Source: Protaetiibacter intestinalis
Lineage (GTDB): Bacteria > Actinomycetota > Actinomycetes > Actinomycetales > Microbacteriaceae
NCBI RefSeq assembly: GCF_003627075.1
Contig: NZ_CP032630.1
Coordinates: forward strand, 1,612,001 to 1,676,000
Reading direction: 5' to 3'
DNA length: 64,000 nt
Shown: in pieces, positions 1 to 7,906 of the stretch
How the letters are laid out: each line of letters begins with the position of its first letter
How positions within the stretch are numbered: position 1 is the stretch's first letter
Program-made: the position numbers and the translations under genes
The notes under the pieces: model-generated
Told to the model about the DNA's origin: nothing
What the model saw: the letters and a program-made list of their open reading frames with translations, nothing else
Databases searched by the model: none

Positions 1-213
1 CTGAACAACGGCGGTCCGCGCGACACGACGACGAGCCTGCCGGTCGGGCACACCGACCTGCTCATCTCGATGGTCTACAAGGTGGCGTTCACCGGCCAGA
101 ACCGCGACTACGGTCTGGCATCCGCCTTCTCGATCATCATCTTCCTCATCGTCGCCGGCATCGCGGTGATCAGCTTCAGCAGGACCAAGGCCCTCGAGGA
201 GATCCAGCGATGA
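1..213 (+). CDS. Sugar ABC transporter permease, MalF type (3' part only)
   Basis: The frame is open from base 1, so only the last 70 residues are present and the gene begins left of the window. The fragment ends with one clear membrane helix (residues about 44-62, IIIFLIVAGIAVISF) and a short basic/acidic tail (TKALEEIQR), as in the first permease of maltose-type (CUT1) importers. Its TGA (211-213) overlaps the ATG of the next permease (ATGA), so the two are translationally coupled and probably form the heterodimeric membrane channel. The family role is uptake of malto-oligosaccharides or similar glucans. The downstream GH13 hydrolase supports a glucan substrate, but the exact sugar is inferred. 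Confidence 0.85.
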   Translation: MNNGGPRDTTTSLPVGHTDLLISMVYKVAFTGQNRDYGLASAFSIIIFLIVAGIAVISFSRTKALEEIQR

Positions 214-1124
214 CGACCACCGACCTCACCCACCTGCGGAACACCGCCCGCCGGGCGCCGCACCGTCGCCGCACCGCGGGACGCTGGTTCGTCGACACCG
301 GATGGCGGCACGTCGTCGCGATCGCCGTCTCGGTGTTCGCGGTGTTCCCGCTGCTGTTCGTGGTCTCGAGCGCGCTCAACCCCAACGGCACCCTCACGGG
401 ATCGAACGCGCTGTTCTCGCGCATCGGCATCGACAGCTTCTGGCGCATCCTCTCCGACCCGCAGAACCCGTACCTGCGCTGGTTCGGCAACACGCTGCTC
501 GTCGCGGGCGTCACCGCGGTCGCCTCGACCCTCATGGGCGCGCTCGCCGCCTACGCGTTCTCGCGGATGCGGTTCGCCGGGCGCCGCTTCGGCCTCATCA
601 CGATCGTCGTCATCCAGATGTTCCCGCAGCTGCTGGGCGCGGTCGCCATCTTCCTCATGATGAGCGCGATCGGCGACGTGTTCCCGGCGTTCGGGCTCAA
701 CACCCACATCGGCCTCATCATGGTGTACCTCGGCGGCTCGCTCGGCGTGAACACGTACCTCATGTACGGCTTCTTCAACACGGTGCCGGTGGAGATCGAC
801 GAGGCGGCGAAGATCGACGGCGCGGGCCACGCGCGCATCTTCTTCACCATCATCCTGCGACTCGTGGCGCCGATCCTCGCGGTCGTCGCGCTGCTGTCGG
901 TGATCGCCTCCTTCTCGGAGTACCTCATCGCGAGCGTGCTGCTCATCGACCCCGAGAACCAGACCCTCGCGGTGGGCCTCGTGAAGCTCGTCTCCAACCC
1001 GCGCTACGCCGACTGGAGCGCCTTCTCGGCGGGCGCGATCATGGCGGCCATCCCGGTGGTCGCGCTGTTCCTCGCCCTGCAGCGCTACATCGTGGGCGGC
1101 ATCACGGCCGGCGCGGTGAAGTAA
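210..1124 (+). CDS. Sugar ABC transporter permease, MalG type
   Basis: A 304-residue inner-membrane permease. A basic N-terminal tail (about residues 1-30) precedes a first helix (VVAIAVSVFAVFPLLFVVSS), and the rest shows about six hydrophobic segments. The EAA loop that docks the ATPase is visible as EIDEAAKIDGAGHARIFF. It resembles MalG, the second channel subunit of CUT1 maltodextrin importers. The start ATG at 210 overlaps the stop of the upstream MalF-type gene, and 34 nt separate it from the GH13 enzyme, so this looks like one operon that imports and then degrades alpha-glucans. No ATPase subunit is present nearby. A shared MsiK-type ATPase elsewhere in the genome is the usual actinobacterial solution (inference). 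Confidence 0.92.
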   Translation: MTTTDLTHLRNTARRAPHRRRTAGRWFVDTGWRHVVAIAVSVFAVFPLLFVVSSALNPNGTLTGSNALFSRIGIDSFWRILSDPQNPYLRWFGNTLLVAGVTAVASTLMGALAAYAFSRMRFAGRRFGLITIVVIQMFPQLLGAVAIFLMMSAIGDVFPAFGLNTHIGLIMVYLGGSLGVNTYLMYGFFNTVPVEIDEAAKIDGAGHARIFFTIILRLVAPILAVVALLSVIASFSEYLIASVLLIDPENQTLAVGLVKLVSNPRYADWSAFSAGAIMAAIPVVALFLALQRYIVGGITAGAVK

Positions 1125-1158
1125 TCCCTCCGACACATGAGATGAGTAGGGTGCCCGC

Positions 1159-2997
1159 ATGACCGCATCCCCCGCGGGGCTGCCGCATCACGACGGCTCG
1201 CCGCTGTACGTCTCCACCCAGGAGCCGGTGCTCGGCGAGGCGGTGTCGGTGCGGCTGCGGGTGCCGCGCGGCTTCGCGCCGCTGCGCGTGGTGCGGGTGC
1301 GTTCGAACCCCGACCGCGAGCCCTCGTACGCGGACGCGCGCATCGTGCACGAGACCCCGGAGGCCGTGTGGTGGCAGGCGGAGGTCGTGGTCGAGAACCC
1401 GGTGCACGGCTACCGCTGGCTGCTCGAAGACCGCGAGGCGAACACCTGGTGGCTCACCTCGAAGGGCATCTCGACCGTCGAGACGCGCGACATCGACGAC
1501 TTCCGGCTCGTCACCTTCGCCGCGCCGCCCGCGTGGGGGCGCGAGCAGATCATGTACCAGGTGTTCCCCGACCGCTTCGCGCGGTCGGCGGCGGCGGATG
1601 ATCGCGAGGCGCCCGCGTGGGCGTGGCCGGCATCCTGGGGCGACCCCGTCATCCACCAGGGGCCGGGCACGGGGGAGCAGTTCTACGGCGGCGACCTCGA
1701 CGGGGTGCGCGAGCACCTCGACCATCTCGTCGACCTCGGCGTGACGTTGCTGTATCTGACGCCCGTCTTCCCGGCGCGGTCGAACCACCGCTACGACGCG
1801 CTCTCCTTCGACCACGTCGACCCGCTGCTCGGCGGCGACGAGGCGCTCGTGCGGCTCGTCGAGGCGGCGCACGAGCGCGGCATCCGGGTGATCGGCGACC
1901 TCACCACCAACCACTCGGGCGACGCGCACGAGTGGTTCCGGGCGTCGTTCGAGAACCCGGGGGCCCTCGAGTCGGGCTTCTACCTGTGGCTCGACGGCGC
2001 GCAGAGCGACTACGTCTCGTGGCTCGGCTTCAGGAGCCTGCCGAAGTTCAACTGGAACTCGCCCGAGCTGCGCGCCCGCTTCATCGAGGGGCCGGATTCG
2101 GTGGTGGCGCGGTTCCTGAAGCCGCCGTTCTCGTTCGACGGCTGGCGCATCGACGTCGCCAACATGACGGGCCGCTACCGCGAGGAGGACCTCAACGAGG
2201 AGGTGCGGCGCACCATCCGCCGCACCATGGTCGAGGCGAACCCCGACACGCTGCTCGTGGGGGAGTCGACCAACGACGCCTCGGGCGGCGACTTCACGGG
2301 GGATGCCTGGCACGGCGCGATGACCTACGCGAACTTCACCCGGCCGCTCTGGAACTGGCTCTCGGTGCCGGGTTCGCCCGCGGGCGGCGGCCTCGGCATG
2401 ACGCTCGGGCGCACCACCGACTATTCGGGCCTCGACTTCTACGCGGCGCACCGCGAGTTCGCGGCGGCGTTCCCGTGGCGCACCCGGCTGCACACCATGA
2501 ACGCGCTCGACACCCACGACACCCCCCGCTTCACGACCTCGGCGCGGGAGGGCGTGGTGCCGGTCGCGGTGGGCCTCGCGATGACGATGCCCGGCATCCC
2601 CGTGGTGTGGGCGGGCGACGAGTTCGGGCTGACCGCGGCCGACGGCGAGCAGGCGCGCACCCCGATGCCGTGGGATGCGGCGGGCGAGTACGTCGACGAG
2701 GTCGCGCTCTACCGGCGCCTCATCGCGCTCAAGCGTTCGCATCCGGCGCTCAACGGCGGCGGCATCCGCTGGCTGCACGTCTCGGAGGAGGCGGTCGCCT
2801 TCGTGCGCGAGGGCGCCTCGGAGTGCGTGCTGGTGGTCGCGGCCCGCTCGGCCGGCGAGGTCGACCTCGCGGGCGAGCTCCCCGACGACGCCGAGCCCCT
2901 CGAGGGTGCGGCCGTGTGGGGCGCCGGCCTCGTGCATGTCGACGGCCCCGCCTTCCTCGCGTGGCGCCTCCCCGGCGTGACCCTCCCCGCCTGGTGA
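1159..2997 (+). CDS. GH13 alpha-glucosidase / neopullulanase-like alpha-amylase family enzyme
   Basis: A 612-residue cytoplasmic enzyme without signal peptide. Residues about 1-120 form a beta-rich domain like the N-terminal domain of cyclodextrinase/neopullulanase enzymes. The (beta/alpha)8 barrel starts at YQVFPDRF (about residue 132). The GH13 catalytic set is complete: nucleophile Asp332 in DGWRIDVAN, acid/base Glu369 in VGESTND, and transition-state stabiliser Asp454 in DTHDTPR. A short beta-sandwich domain ends the protein. It should hydrolyse alpha-1,4 (possibly alpha-1,6) links in imported malto-oligosaccharides. It follows the MalF/MalG permeases in the same orientation, so a maltodextrin operon is likely. 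Exact specificity cannot be read from sequence alone. Confidence 0.9.
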   Translation: MTASPAGLPHHDGSPLYVSTQEPVLGEAVSVRLRVPRGFAPLRVVRVRSNPDREPSYADARIVHETPEAVWWQAEVVVENPVHGYRWLLEDREANTWWLTSKGISTVETRDIDDFRLVTFAAPPAWGREQIMYQVFPDRFARSAAADDREAPAWAWPASWGDPVIHQGPGTGEQFYGGDLDGVREHLDHLVDLGVTLLYLTPVFPARSNHRYDALSFDHVDPLLGGDEALVRLVEAAHERGIRVIGDLTTNHSGDAHEWFRASFENPGALESGFYLWLDGAQSDYVSWLGFRSLPKFNWNSPELRARFIEGPDSVVARFLKPPFSFDGWRIDVANMTGRYREEDLNEEVRRTIRRTMVEANPDTLLVGESTNDASGGDFTGDAWHGAMTYANFTRPLWNWLSVPGSPAGGGLGMTLGRTTDYSGLDFYAAHREFAAAFPWRTRLHTMNALDTHDTPRFTTSAREGVVPVAVGLAMTMPGIPVVWAGDEFGLTAADGEQARTPMPWDAAGEYVDEVALYRRLIALKRSHPALNGGGIRWLHVSEEAVAFVREGASECVLVVAARSAGEVDLAGELPDDAEPLEGAAVWGAGLVHVDGPAFLAWRLPGVTLPAW

Positions 2998-3008
2998 CCG
3001 CGGGTTCT

Positions 3009-3020
3009 CGCAACTCAGGA
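3009..3020 (+). repeat. Lone arm of family C palindrome
   Basis: The 12-mer CGCAACTCAGGA occurs alone here, 11 nt after the GH13 stop codon. It is identical to the arms of the three complete family C elements (3029-3097, 3112-3179, 29312-29380) and may be the remnant of a fourth element. Confidence 0.7.
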
Positions 3021-3028
3021 ACCGATTC

Positions 3029-3097
3029 CGCAACTCAGGAAGAACCCCGCGAAACGCCCCGCATCCGTCCCCCATCGCCCCGCGATCCTGAGTTGCG
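3029..3097. repeat. Family C palindromic element, copy 1
   Basis: CGCAACTCAGGA (3029-3040) and its exact reverse complement TCCTGAGTTGCG (3086-3097) enclose 45 nt, giving 69 bp in total. The same arms with nearly the same spacing recur at 3112-3179 and 29312-29380, with different centres. It lies in the gap between the GH13 gene and tRNA-Thr. It may terminate or stabilise the GH13 transcript. This is inferred from position only. Confidence 0.7.
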
Positions 3098-3111
3098 ATC
3101 CCGCCCGATTC

Positions 3112-3179
3112 CGCAACTCAGGAGATCCGCCGCCTTCGCGGGTGGATGCGCCGGGAGCGGCGGGATGTCCTGAGTTGCG
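3112..3179. repeat. Family C palindromic element, copy 2
   Basis: Arms CGCAACTCAGGA (3112-3123) and TCCTGAGTTGCG (3168-3179) enclose 44 nt. It stands in tandem with copy 1, 14 nt further on. Together the array fills most of the 250-bp gap between the GH13 gene and the tRNA genes. Confidence 0.7.
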
Positions 3180-3249
3180 GTGGTGGCCGCGTTCTGTGCG
3201 CGCTCGCCGGGATGCTAGGCTCTTCCGGTGCCGCGGCGTGTCCGCGTCC

Positions 3250-3321
<72 letters not shown>

Positions 3322-3365
3322 CTGTTCGTCGGAGCGGGGCTCCACCCCTGCCCCGGCGAACTCGT

Positions 3366-3442
3366 GGCTGAGTAGCTCAGTTGGTGAGAGCGCACGACTC
3401 ATAATCGTGAGGTCGCGGGTTCGAGTCCCGCCTCAGCTACCA
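3366..3442 (+). tRNA. tRNA-Met (anticodon CAT)
   Basis: Acceptor GGCTGAG (3366-3372) pairs with CTCAGCT (3432-3438, one G-T pair at the end). The anticodon loop CTCATAA carries CAT, and the T loop region reads GGTTCGAGTCC. CCA (3440-3442) is encoded. It lacks the unpaired 1:72 C-A of initiator tRNA, so an elongator Met tRNA is most likely. A lysidine-modified Ile tRNA cannot be excluded by eye. Confidence 0.93.
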
Positions 3443-3475
3443 CGATCCGGGTTCTCCAATCGCTACAGTGGCGCG

Positions 3476-4093
3476 ATGACCGTGAGTCCCGATGACTATG
3501 CCTGGCTTGAGGACGACGACTGGTCGTGGGTGCCGGAGTTCGGCTACTGCGTCACATCGATCAGTCGGATCTCGCTCGACGACGTGCTCGCTGCGCTGGA
3601 CGCCACCAGCGTCGGGACGGTCGCGGGGTTCGCGGCGCTCGATCAGGCCGCGGGCAGGTACTGGGAGAACGATGGGCCCGCCGGTGACGTCCAGCTCGTC
3701 GGCTTCGTGGAGTCCGACGCGGGCGTGCTGTTGTTGGAAGGCAACGGCTTCGTCGGTGTGAGTGACTCCAGGATTCCGCCGCTCTCCGCGGGGCGGGACG
3801 TCGTGGCGCACTATCGGAACGTCAACGCGGCATCCCGGTTCGTCTGGTGGCGCGACGGCGCACCCGTGCTCGATTTCGACGCGGTCACGGGCTACGTCGA
3901 GGTGGAGCCGATCGACGAGGTTCGCGCCCGCGTGACCGAGTACGGTCTGCCGATCGATCCGGAGGTCGACGTCGAGTACTCGTGGATCCCGCGCGGCGAG
4001 TTCGCGCTCGCCGAACGGATCTCAGGGTTCCCGCTGACGCCGGCCCTGCTCCGCGGCGAGCTCCACGCCGCCGAGGTGACCCTGCGCGTCTAG
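3476..4093 (+). CDS. DUF6461-like protein of unknown function
   Basis: A 205-residue soluble protein without signal peptide or membrane helix. Near the N-terminus it reads DYAWLEDDDWSWVPEFGYCVT followed by SLDDVLAALDA. This pattern (an aromatic start, CVT, then a short helix ending in an Ala/Asp-rich turn) is what I associate with actinobacterial DUF6461 proteins. The assignment is from memory, without a search. I chose ATG 3476, 34 nt after the tRNA. An in-frame start at 3407 would read through tRNA-Met and is not credible. The gene stands alone between the tRNAs and the XRE regulator. No catalytic residues can be named. Confidence 0.75.
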   Translation: MTVSPDDYAWLEDDDWSWVPEFGYCVTSISRISLDDVLAALDATSVGTVAGFAALDQAAGRYWENDGPAGDVQLVGFVESDAGVLLLEGNGFVGVSDSRIPPLSAGRDVVAHYRNVNAASRFVWWRDGAPVLDFDAVTGYVEVEPIDEVRARVTEYGLPIDPEVDVEYSWIPRGEFALAERISGFPLTPALLRGELHAAEVTLRV

Positions 4094-4124
4094 TACCCTC
4101 ACGCATCCGCACTACACTCTCGCC

Positions 4125-4934
4125 ATGACGGCCGGTCGGCCCCTCGGCGAGTACCTGCGGGCACGCAGGGAGCTCATCCGACCCGAGGATGCGGGGCTGC
4201 CGGATGGCGGAGCCCGTCGCCGGGTCGCGGGGCTGCGCCGCTCCGAGGTGGCGATGCTCGCCGGGATCAGCACCGAGTACTACGTGAAGCTCGAGCAGGG
4301 GCGCGAGATCCACCCCACCGACCAGGTGCTCGAGGCCCTGTCGCGGGCGCTGCAGCTGGATGCGACGGCGCGCAGCTACCTCGCCTCGCTCGTGCACCTG
4401 CCGCAGCACGAGACGGCGCCGCGGCGCGAGCTCGGCCACATCCGCTGGCTCATCGACGGGTGGCCGCTCACCGCCGCGATCGTGCACGACCGGTACAACG
4501 ACGTGCTCGCGACGAACGCGCTCATGCGGGCGCTCATCCCGGCCTACCGCGAGGGCTCCAACAGCCTCGCCGCGCTGCTGCTCGACCCCGAGGTGCGCGA
4601 GCTCTACGGCGAGGAGTGGGAGGGGCTCACGGCCCGCTCGGTCGCGCTGCTGCGCGCGAACTCCGGGCCGCAGCCGTACCTCGTGCGCACCCAGCAACTG
4701 ATCGCACAGCTCACCCGCGAGAGCCCGCGCTTCCGCGAGGTGTGGCCGCGCAACGACGTGCACGGGGCGGGCGACGGCGTGCACCGCATCACGCATCCGC
4801 GGATGGGGACGCTCGCGCTGCGCTTCGCCCGGTTGCCCCTCATCGGGCCCGGCGAGCACTCGATCTTCCTCTACTACGCCGAACCGGGCACCCCCACGGC
4901 CGCGGCCCTCGCCGCGCTCGCCGCAGAGGGGTAG
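4125..4934 (+). CDS. XRE-family regulator with MmyB-like ligand-binding domain
   Basis: A 269-residue regulator. Residues about 5-85 form an XRE helix-turn-helix (GLRRSEVAMLAGISTEYYVKLEQGREIHP). Residues about 100-265 match the MmyB-like domain typical of actinobacterial regulators (WLIDGWPLTAAIVHDRYNDVLATNALMRAL). Such proteins often control adjacent short-chain dehydrogenase genes. Here an SDR starts 62 nt downstream on the same strand and a hydrolase follows, so regulation of these two is the simplest reading (inference). The ATG at 4125 directly precedes the helix-turn-helix. Confidence 0.9.
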   Translation: MTAGRPLGEYLRARRELIRPEDAGLPDGGARRRVAGLRRSEVAMLAGISTEYYVKLEQGREIHPTDQVLEALSRALQLDATARSYLASLVHLPQHETAPRRELGHIRWLIDGWPLTAAIVHDRYNDVLATNALMRALIPAYREGSNSLAALLLDPEVRELYGEEWEGLTARSVALLRANSGPQPYLVRTQQLIAQLTRESPRFREVWPRNDVHGAGDGVHRITHPRMGTLALRFARLPLIGPGEHSIFLYYAEPGTPTAAALAALAAEG

Positions 4935-4996
4935 CGCGGCTACCAGTCACAACCCGCCCACGCGCGGCGCCCGCGCCCACCCCTAGCGTCGCGCCC

Positions 4997-5791
4997 ATGG
5001 ACCTCGGATTGCGTGGCAGGACCGCCGTCGTGACGGGCGCGAGCAAGGGCATCGGGCTCGCGATCGTGCAGGGGCTCGTCGACGAGGGCGTGACGGTCGT
5101 CGCCGGGGCCCGCCGCATCACGCCCGAGCTCGAGGAGCTGGTCGCGGCGGGGTCCGTGGTCTTCGAGCCGGTCGACCTCACCACCGCGGACGGGCCCGAG
5201 CGCCTCGTCGCCCGCTCCGACGAGCTCGGCGGACTCGACATCCTCGTCAACAACGTCGGCGCCGTGAGCCTGCGCTTCGACGGCTTCCTCGCGATCACCG
5301 ACGAGCAGTGGCTGCAGACCCTCACCCTCAGCTTCCTCGCCGCGGTGCGCACGACCCGTGCGGCGATCCCGCGGCTGATCGACCGCGGCGGCGGCAACAT
5401 CGTCACGATCGGCTCGGTCAACGCCTACCTGCCCGACCCGCCCGTCGTCGACTACTCGGCCGCGAAGGCCGCGGTGTGGAACCTCTCGAAGTCGCTGTCG
5501 AAGGAGTACGGCGACCGCGGCATCCGCGTCAACACGATCAGCCCGGGCCCCGTCGCGACCGAGCTGTGGCTCGGCGAGCAGGGCGTCGCCGCGACCGCCG
5601 CCCGCGCCATGGGCGTCGACGTCGACACCGCGCGCGACCGGGTGGTCGCGAGCCAGGGCGGCTTCTCGACGGGCCGCTTCACCCAGCCCTCCGAGGTCGC
5701 GGATCTCGCCCTGCTGCTCGCGAGCGACCGCGCCGGCAACGTCACCGGCGCCGACTTCCTCATCGACGGCGGCCTCATCAAGACCCTGTGA
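4997..5791 (+). CDS. SDR family oxidoreductase
   Basis: A 264-residue classical short-chain dehydrogenase. The cofactor loop TGASKGIG sits at about residues 14-21 and NNVG in the Rossmann fold. The catalytic Ser (TIGSVN) is followed by Tyr and Lys of YSAAK, and the C-terminus ends with the usual GADFLIDGG. It should be an NAD(P)(H)-dependent oxidoreductase, substrate unknown. The chosen ATG (4997) begins the protein just ahead of the Rossmann fold. An in-frame extension upstream has no family match. It lies between the XRE regulator and an alpha/beta hydrolase in the same direction. Confidence 0.92.
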   Translation: MDLGLRGRTAVVTGASKGIGLAIVQGLVDEGVTVVAGARRITPELEELVAAGSVVFEPVDLTTADGPERLVARSDELGGLDILVNNVGAVSLRFDGFLAITDEQWLQTLTLSFLAAVRTTRAAIPRLIDRGGGNIVTIGSVNAYLPDPPVVDYSAAKAAVWNLSKSLSKEYGDRGIRVNTISPGPVATELWLGEQGVAATAARAMGVDVDTARDRVVASQGGFSTGRFTQPSEVADLALLLASDRAGNVTGADFLIDGGLIKTL

Positions 5792-5831
5792 TCCCCCGCA
5801 ACGCCCCACCCCCGACAGAAGGAGAACCCCC

Positions 5832-6632
5832 ATGACGCGCGTCGTCTTCATCCACGGTCTGTGGATCCACGCCTCCGCCTGGCGCCCCTGGCAGGACCTC
5901 TTCGAGGCGCAGGGCTACACGACGGATGCGCCCGGCTGGCCGGGCGACCTCGACTCGGTCGAGGCCACCCGCGCGAACCCGGACGGCCTCAACAACCAGG
6001 GCATCGCCGAGATCTGCCACCACTACGCCGACCTCATCGAGACGCTCGACGAGAAGCCGGTCGTCGTGGGGCACTCCTTCGGCGGCCTCATCGCACAGGA
6101 GCTGCTTGCGAACGACATCGTGGCGGCCGCCGTCGCCATCGACCCGGCGCCCGTCAAGGGCGTGAAGATCCTGCCGTTCTCGCAGCTGCGCTCCGGCTTC
6201 CCGGTGCTGTCGAACCCCGGCAACAAGTCGAAGACGGTCGCCCTCGACGAGAAGCAGTTCAAGTACGCCTTCGGCAACGTGCTGAGCGACGAGGAGTCGA
6301 ACGCCCTGCACGCGGCGTGGACGATCCCCGGCCCCGGGCGCCCGCTGTTCGAGGATGCGACGGCCAACTTCGTGCGCAACTCGCCCGCCGCGGTCGACAC
6401 CCACACGGCCGTCCGCGGTCCGCTGCTGCTCACCTCCGGCACGGAGGACCACACCGTGCCGCAGAGCGTGACGGCGGCCGTCGCGAAGCTGTATGCCGAC
6501 AACACCTCCTCGACGACCGACTACCACGAGTACCCCGGCAAGGGGCACTCGCTGACGCTCGACGCCGGATGGCGCGACGTCGCGCAGGATGTGCTGGCCT
6601 GGCTCGACGAGAAGGGTTTCGGTCCGCGGTGA
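5832..6632 (+). CDS. Alpha/beta hydrolase
   Basis: A 266-residue hydrolase of the alpha/beta fold. It starts MTRVVFIHGLWIHASAW, with the oxyanion HG motif at the end of strand 3. The nucleophile elbow is GHSFGG (about residues 80-85), the acid is probably Asp in GTEDHTVP, and the histidine is in GKGHSLTLDAGW. There is no signal peptide. A Shine-Dalgarno GAAGGAG stands 7 nt before the ATG. It lies 40 nt after the SDR and is probably co-transcribed with it under the XRE regulator. The substrate is unknown; esterase or C-C hydrolase activity is possible. Confidence 0.9.
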   Translation: MTRVVFIHGLWIHASAWRPWQDLFEAQGYTTDAPGWPGDLDSVEATRANPDGLNNQGIAEICHHYADLIETLDEKPVVVGHSFGGLIAQELLANDIVAAAVAIDPAPVKGVKILPFSQLRSGFPVLSNPGNKSKTVALDEKQFKYAFGNVLSDEESNALHAAWTIPGPGRPLFEDATANFVRNSPAAVDTHTAVRGPLLLTSGTEDHTVPQSVTAAVAKLYADNTSSTTDYHEYPGKGHSLTLDAGWRDVAQDVLAWLDEKGFGPR

Positions 6633-6673
6633 GGTGACGCCCGGGCGGCGCCGACGCTCGCTACTCTTCACGC

Positions 6674-7903
6674 ATGACCGCAGCGTCGTCACCGTCGCCC
6701 GGTCCGCACGTGGGAGGCGGGGCCGTGGACGGCACCTGGATCTTCCCGGTGCGCGATGCCGCCCTCGCCACCCGTTCGGCACTGGTGGCGGCGGCCGCGA
6801 CGCTGAGCCTCGTGCTGCTCGGGGTGCTCTGGCTGCTGAGCGCCATCCTGATCCTCGGCGAGCCGGGCAGCCTCGTCGTGTGGACGCCGCTCGCGCTCGT
6901 GCCGCTCGCCGCGTGCTGCGTCGCCGCCTGGCGATGGGATCCGATCACCCCCGCGGGTTACGTCGCGATCGGTGCGGCCGCGGTCGGCTCGCTCGTGGCC
7001 CTCACCGTCGCCGTCGTCGGGTCGCCGGCGCAGGCGTTCGCCGGCACGGCGAGCTTCTTCCTCTCCATGTCGACCAACATCGTCGTGCTGATCGGCGCGA
7101 CCTCCGACCGGTGGACGGGCGGCATCCTCGGCGCGATCGGCGGCTGGGTGGTCGGCGAGGGCACCATCGCGATCACGGCCGCGTTCGTGGGGCTGCCGTG
7201 GCGGCTCGACGTGCCGCCCATCGCGATCGCGGTCGGACTCGCCCTCGCCTACGCGATGTTCCCGCTCGCGCGGGCGCGCGGGCGACGCGGCACGGCGCTG
7301 CTCGAGCAGGCCGACAACCGCACGCGCACCCGAACCCTGCGCGAGTTCGAGGGCCGCGAGTCGATCGCGCAACTGCACGACACCCTGCTGAGTGAGCTGG
7401 CCGCCCTCGCCCTCCGCGAGCCCGGCCCGCTCGGCGCCGAGGAGCGCGCCCGGCTCGAACGCGGGCTCGAGTCGAGCGCCATGCTGCCCGTGCTGCGCGG
7501 GGAGCGCACCCCGGATGCGCCGGGCGTGGGCGCGTGGCTCACCTCGATCGGCGTCGCCGGCGGGGTGCGGGTGCGGCTCGAGGGCGACATCGCGGCGCTC
7601 GACGAGCTGACGGAGCCCGCGGCCGGTGCGCTGCGCTCCTCCCTCGAGCAGTGCATCGTCAACGTCGCCCGTCACGCGGGGGTCTCCGAGGCCTGGGTCG
7701 CCGTCACCGCATCCGCCGGGCAGTTGAGCGTGACGGTCGTCGACGAGGGCGTCGGCTTCGACCCCGACACGGTGCCCGCGGACCGTCTGGGCCTCAGCGA
7801 GTCGGTGCGCGGGCGCGTCGAGCGCTGCGGCGGCAGCGTGCGGGTGTGGAGCAGCCCCGGAGCCGGCACCTCCGTCAACATCGTCGTGCCGACGGAGGGC
7901 TGA
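6674..7903 (+). CDS. Orphan membrane sensor histidine-kinase-like protein
   Basis: A 409-residue protein. Several hydrophobic helices (about residues 35-205) precede a cytoplasmic part with an H-box-like sequence, SIAQLHDTLLSELAAL, where His235 would be the phospho-acceptor. A GHKL ATPase domain follows: N-box-like EQCIVNVARHAG, then VVDEGVGFDPD, then SPGAGTSVNIVV near the C-terminus. This is the layout of NarL-partner kinases. No response regulator is adjacent. The next gene starts 3 nt after the stop and encodes a second membrane protein with a degenerate kinase-like tail, so the pair is probably a signalling complex whose regulator lies elsewhere (inference). Confidence 0.8.
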   Translation: MTAASSPSPGPHVGGGAVDGTWIFPVRDAALATRSALVAAAATLSLVLLGVLWLLSAILILGEPGSLVVWTPLALVPLAACCVAAWRWDPITPAGYVAIGAAAVGSLVALTVAVVGSPAQAFAGTASFFLSMSTNIVVLIGATSDRWTGGILGAIGGWVVGEGTIAITAAFVGLPWRLDVPPIAIAVGLALAYAMFPLARARGRRGTALLEQADNRTRTRTLREFEGRESIAQLHDTLLSELAALALREPGPLGAEERARLERGLESSAMLPVLRGERTPDAPGVGAWLTSIGVAGGVRVRLEGDIAALDELTEPAAGALRSSLEQCIVNVARHAGVSEAWVAVTASAGQLSVTVVDEGVGFDPDTVPADRLGLSESVRGRVERCGGSVRVWSSPGAGTSVNIVVPTEG

Positions 7904-7906
7904 GGG

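Noticed and set aside
3407..4093. An earlier start for the DUF6461-like gene
   Set aside because: It would lie inside tRNA-Met. ATG 3476 is the first start after the tRNA.
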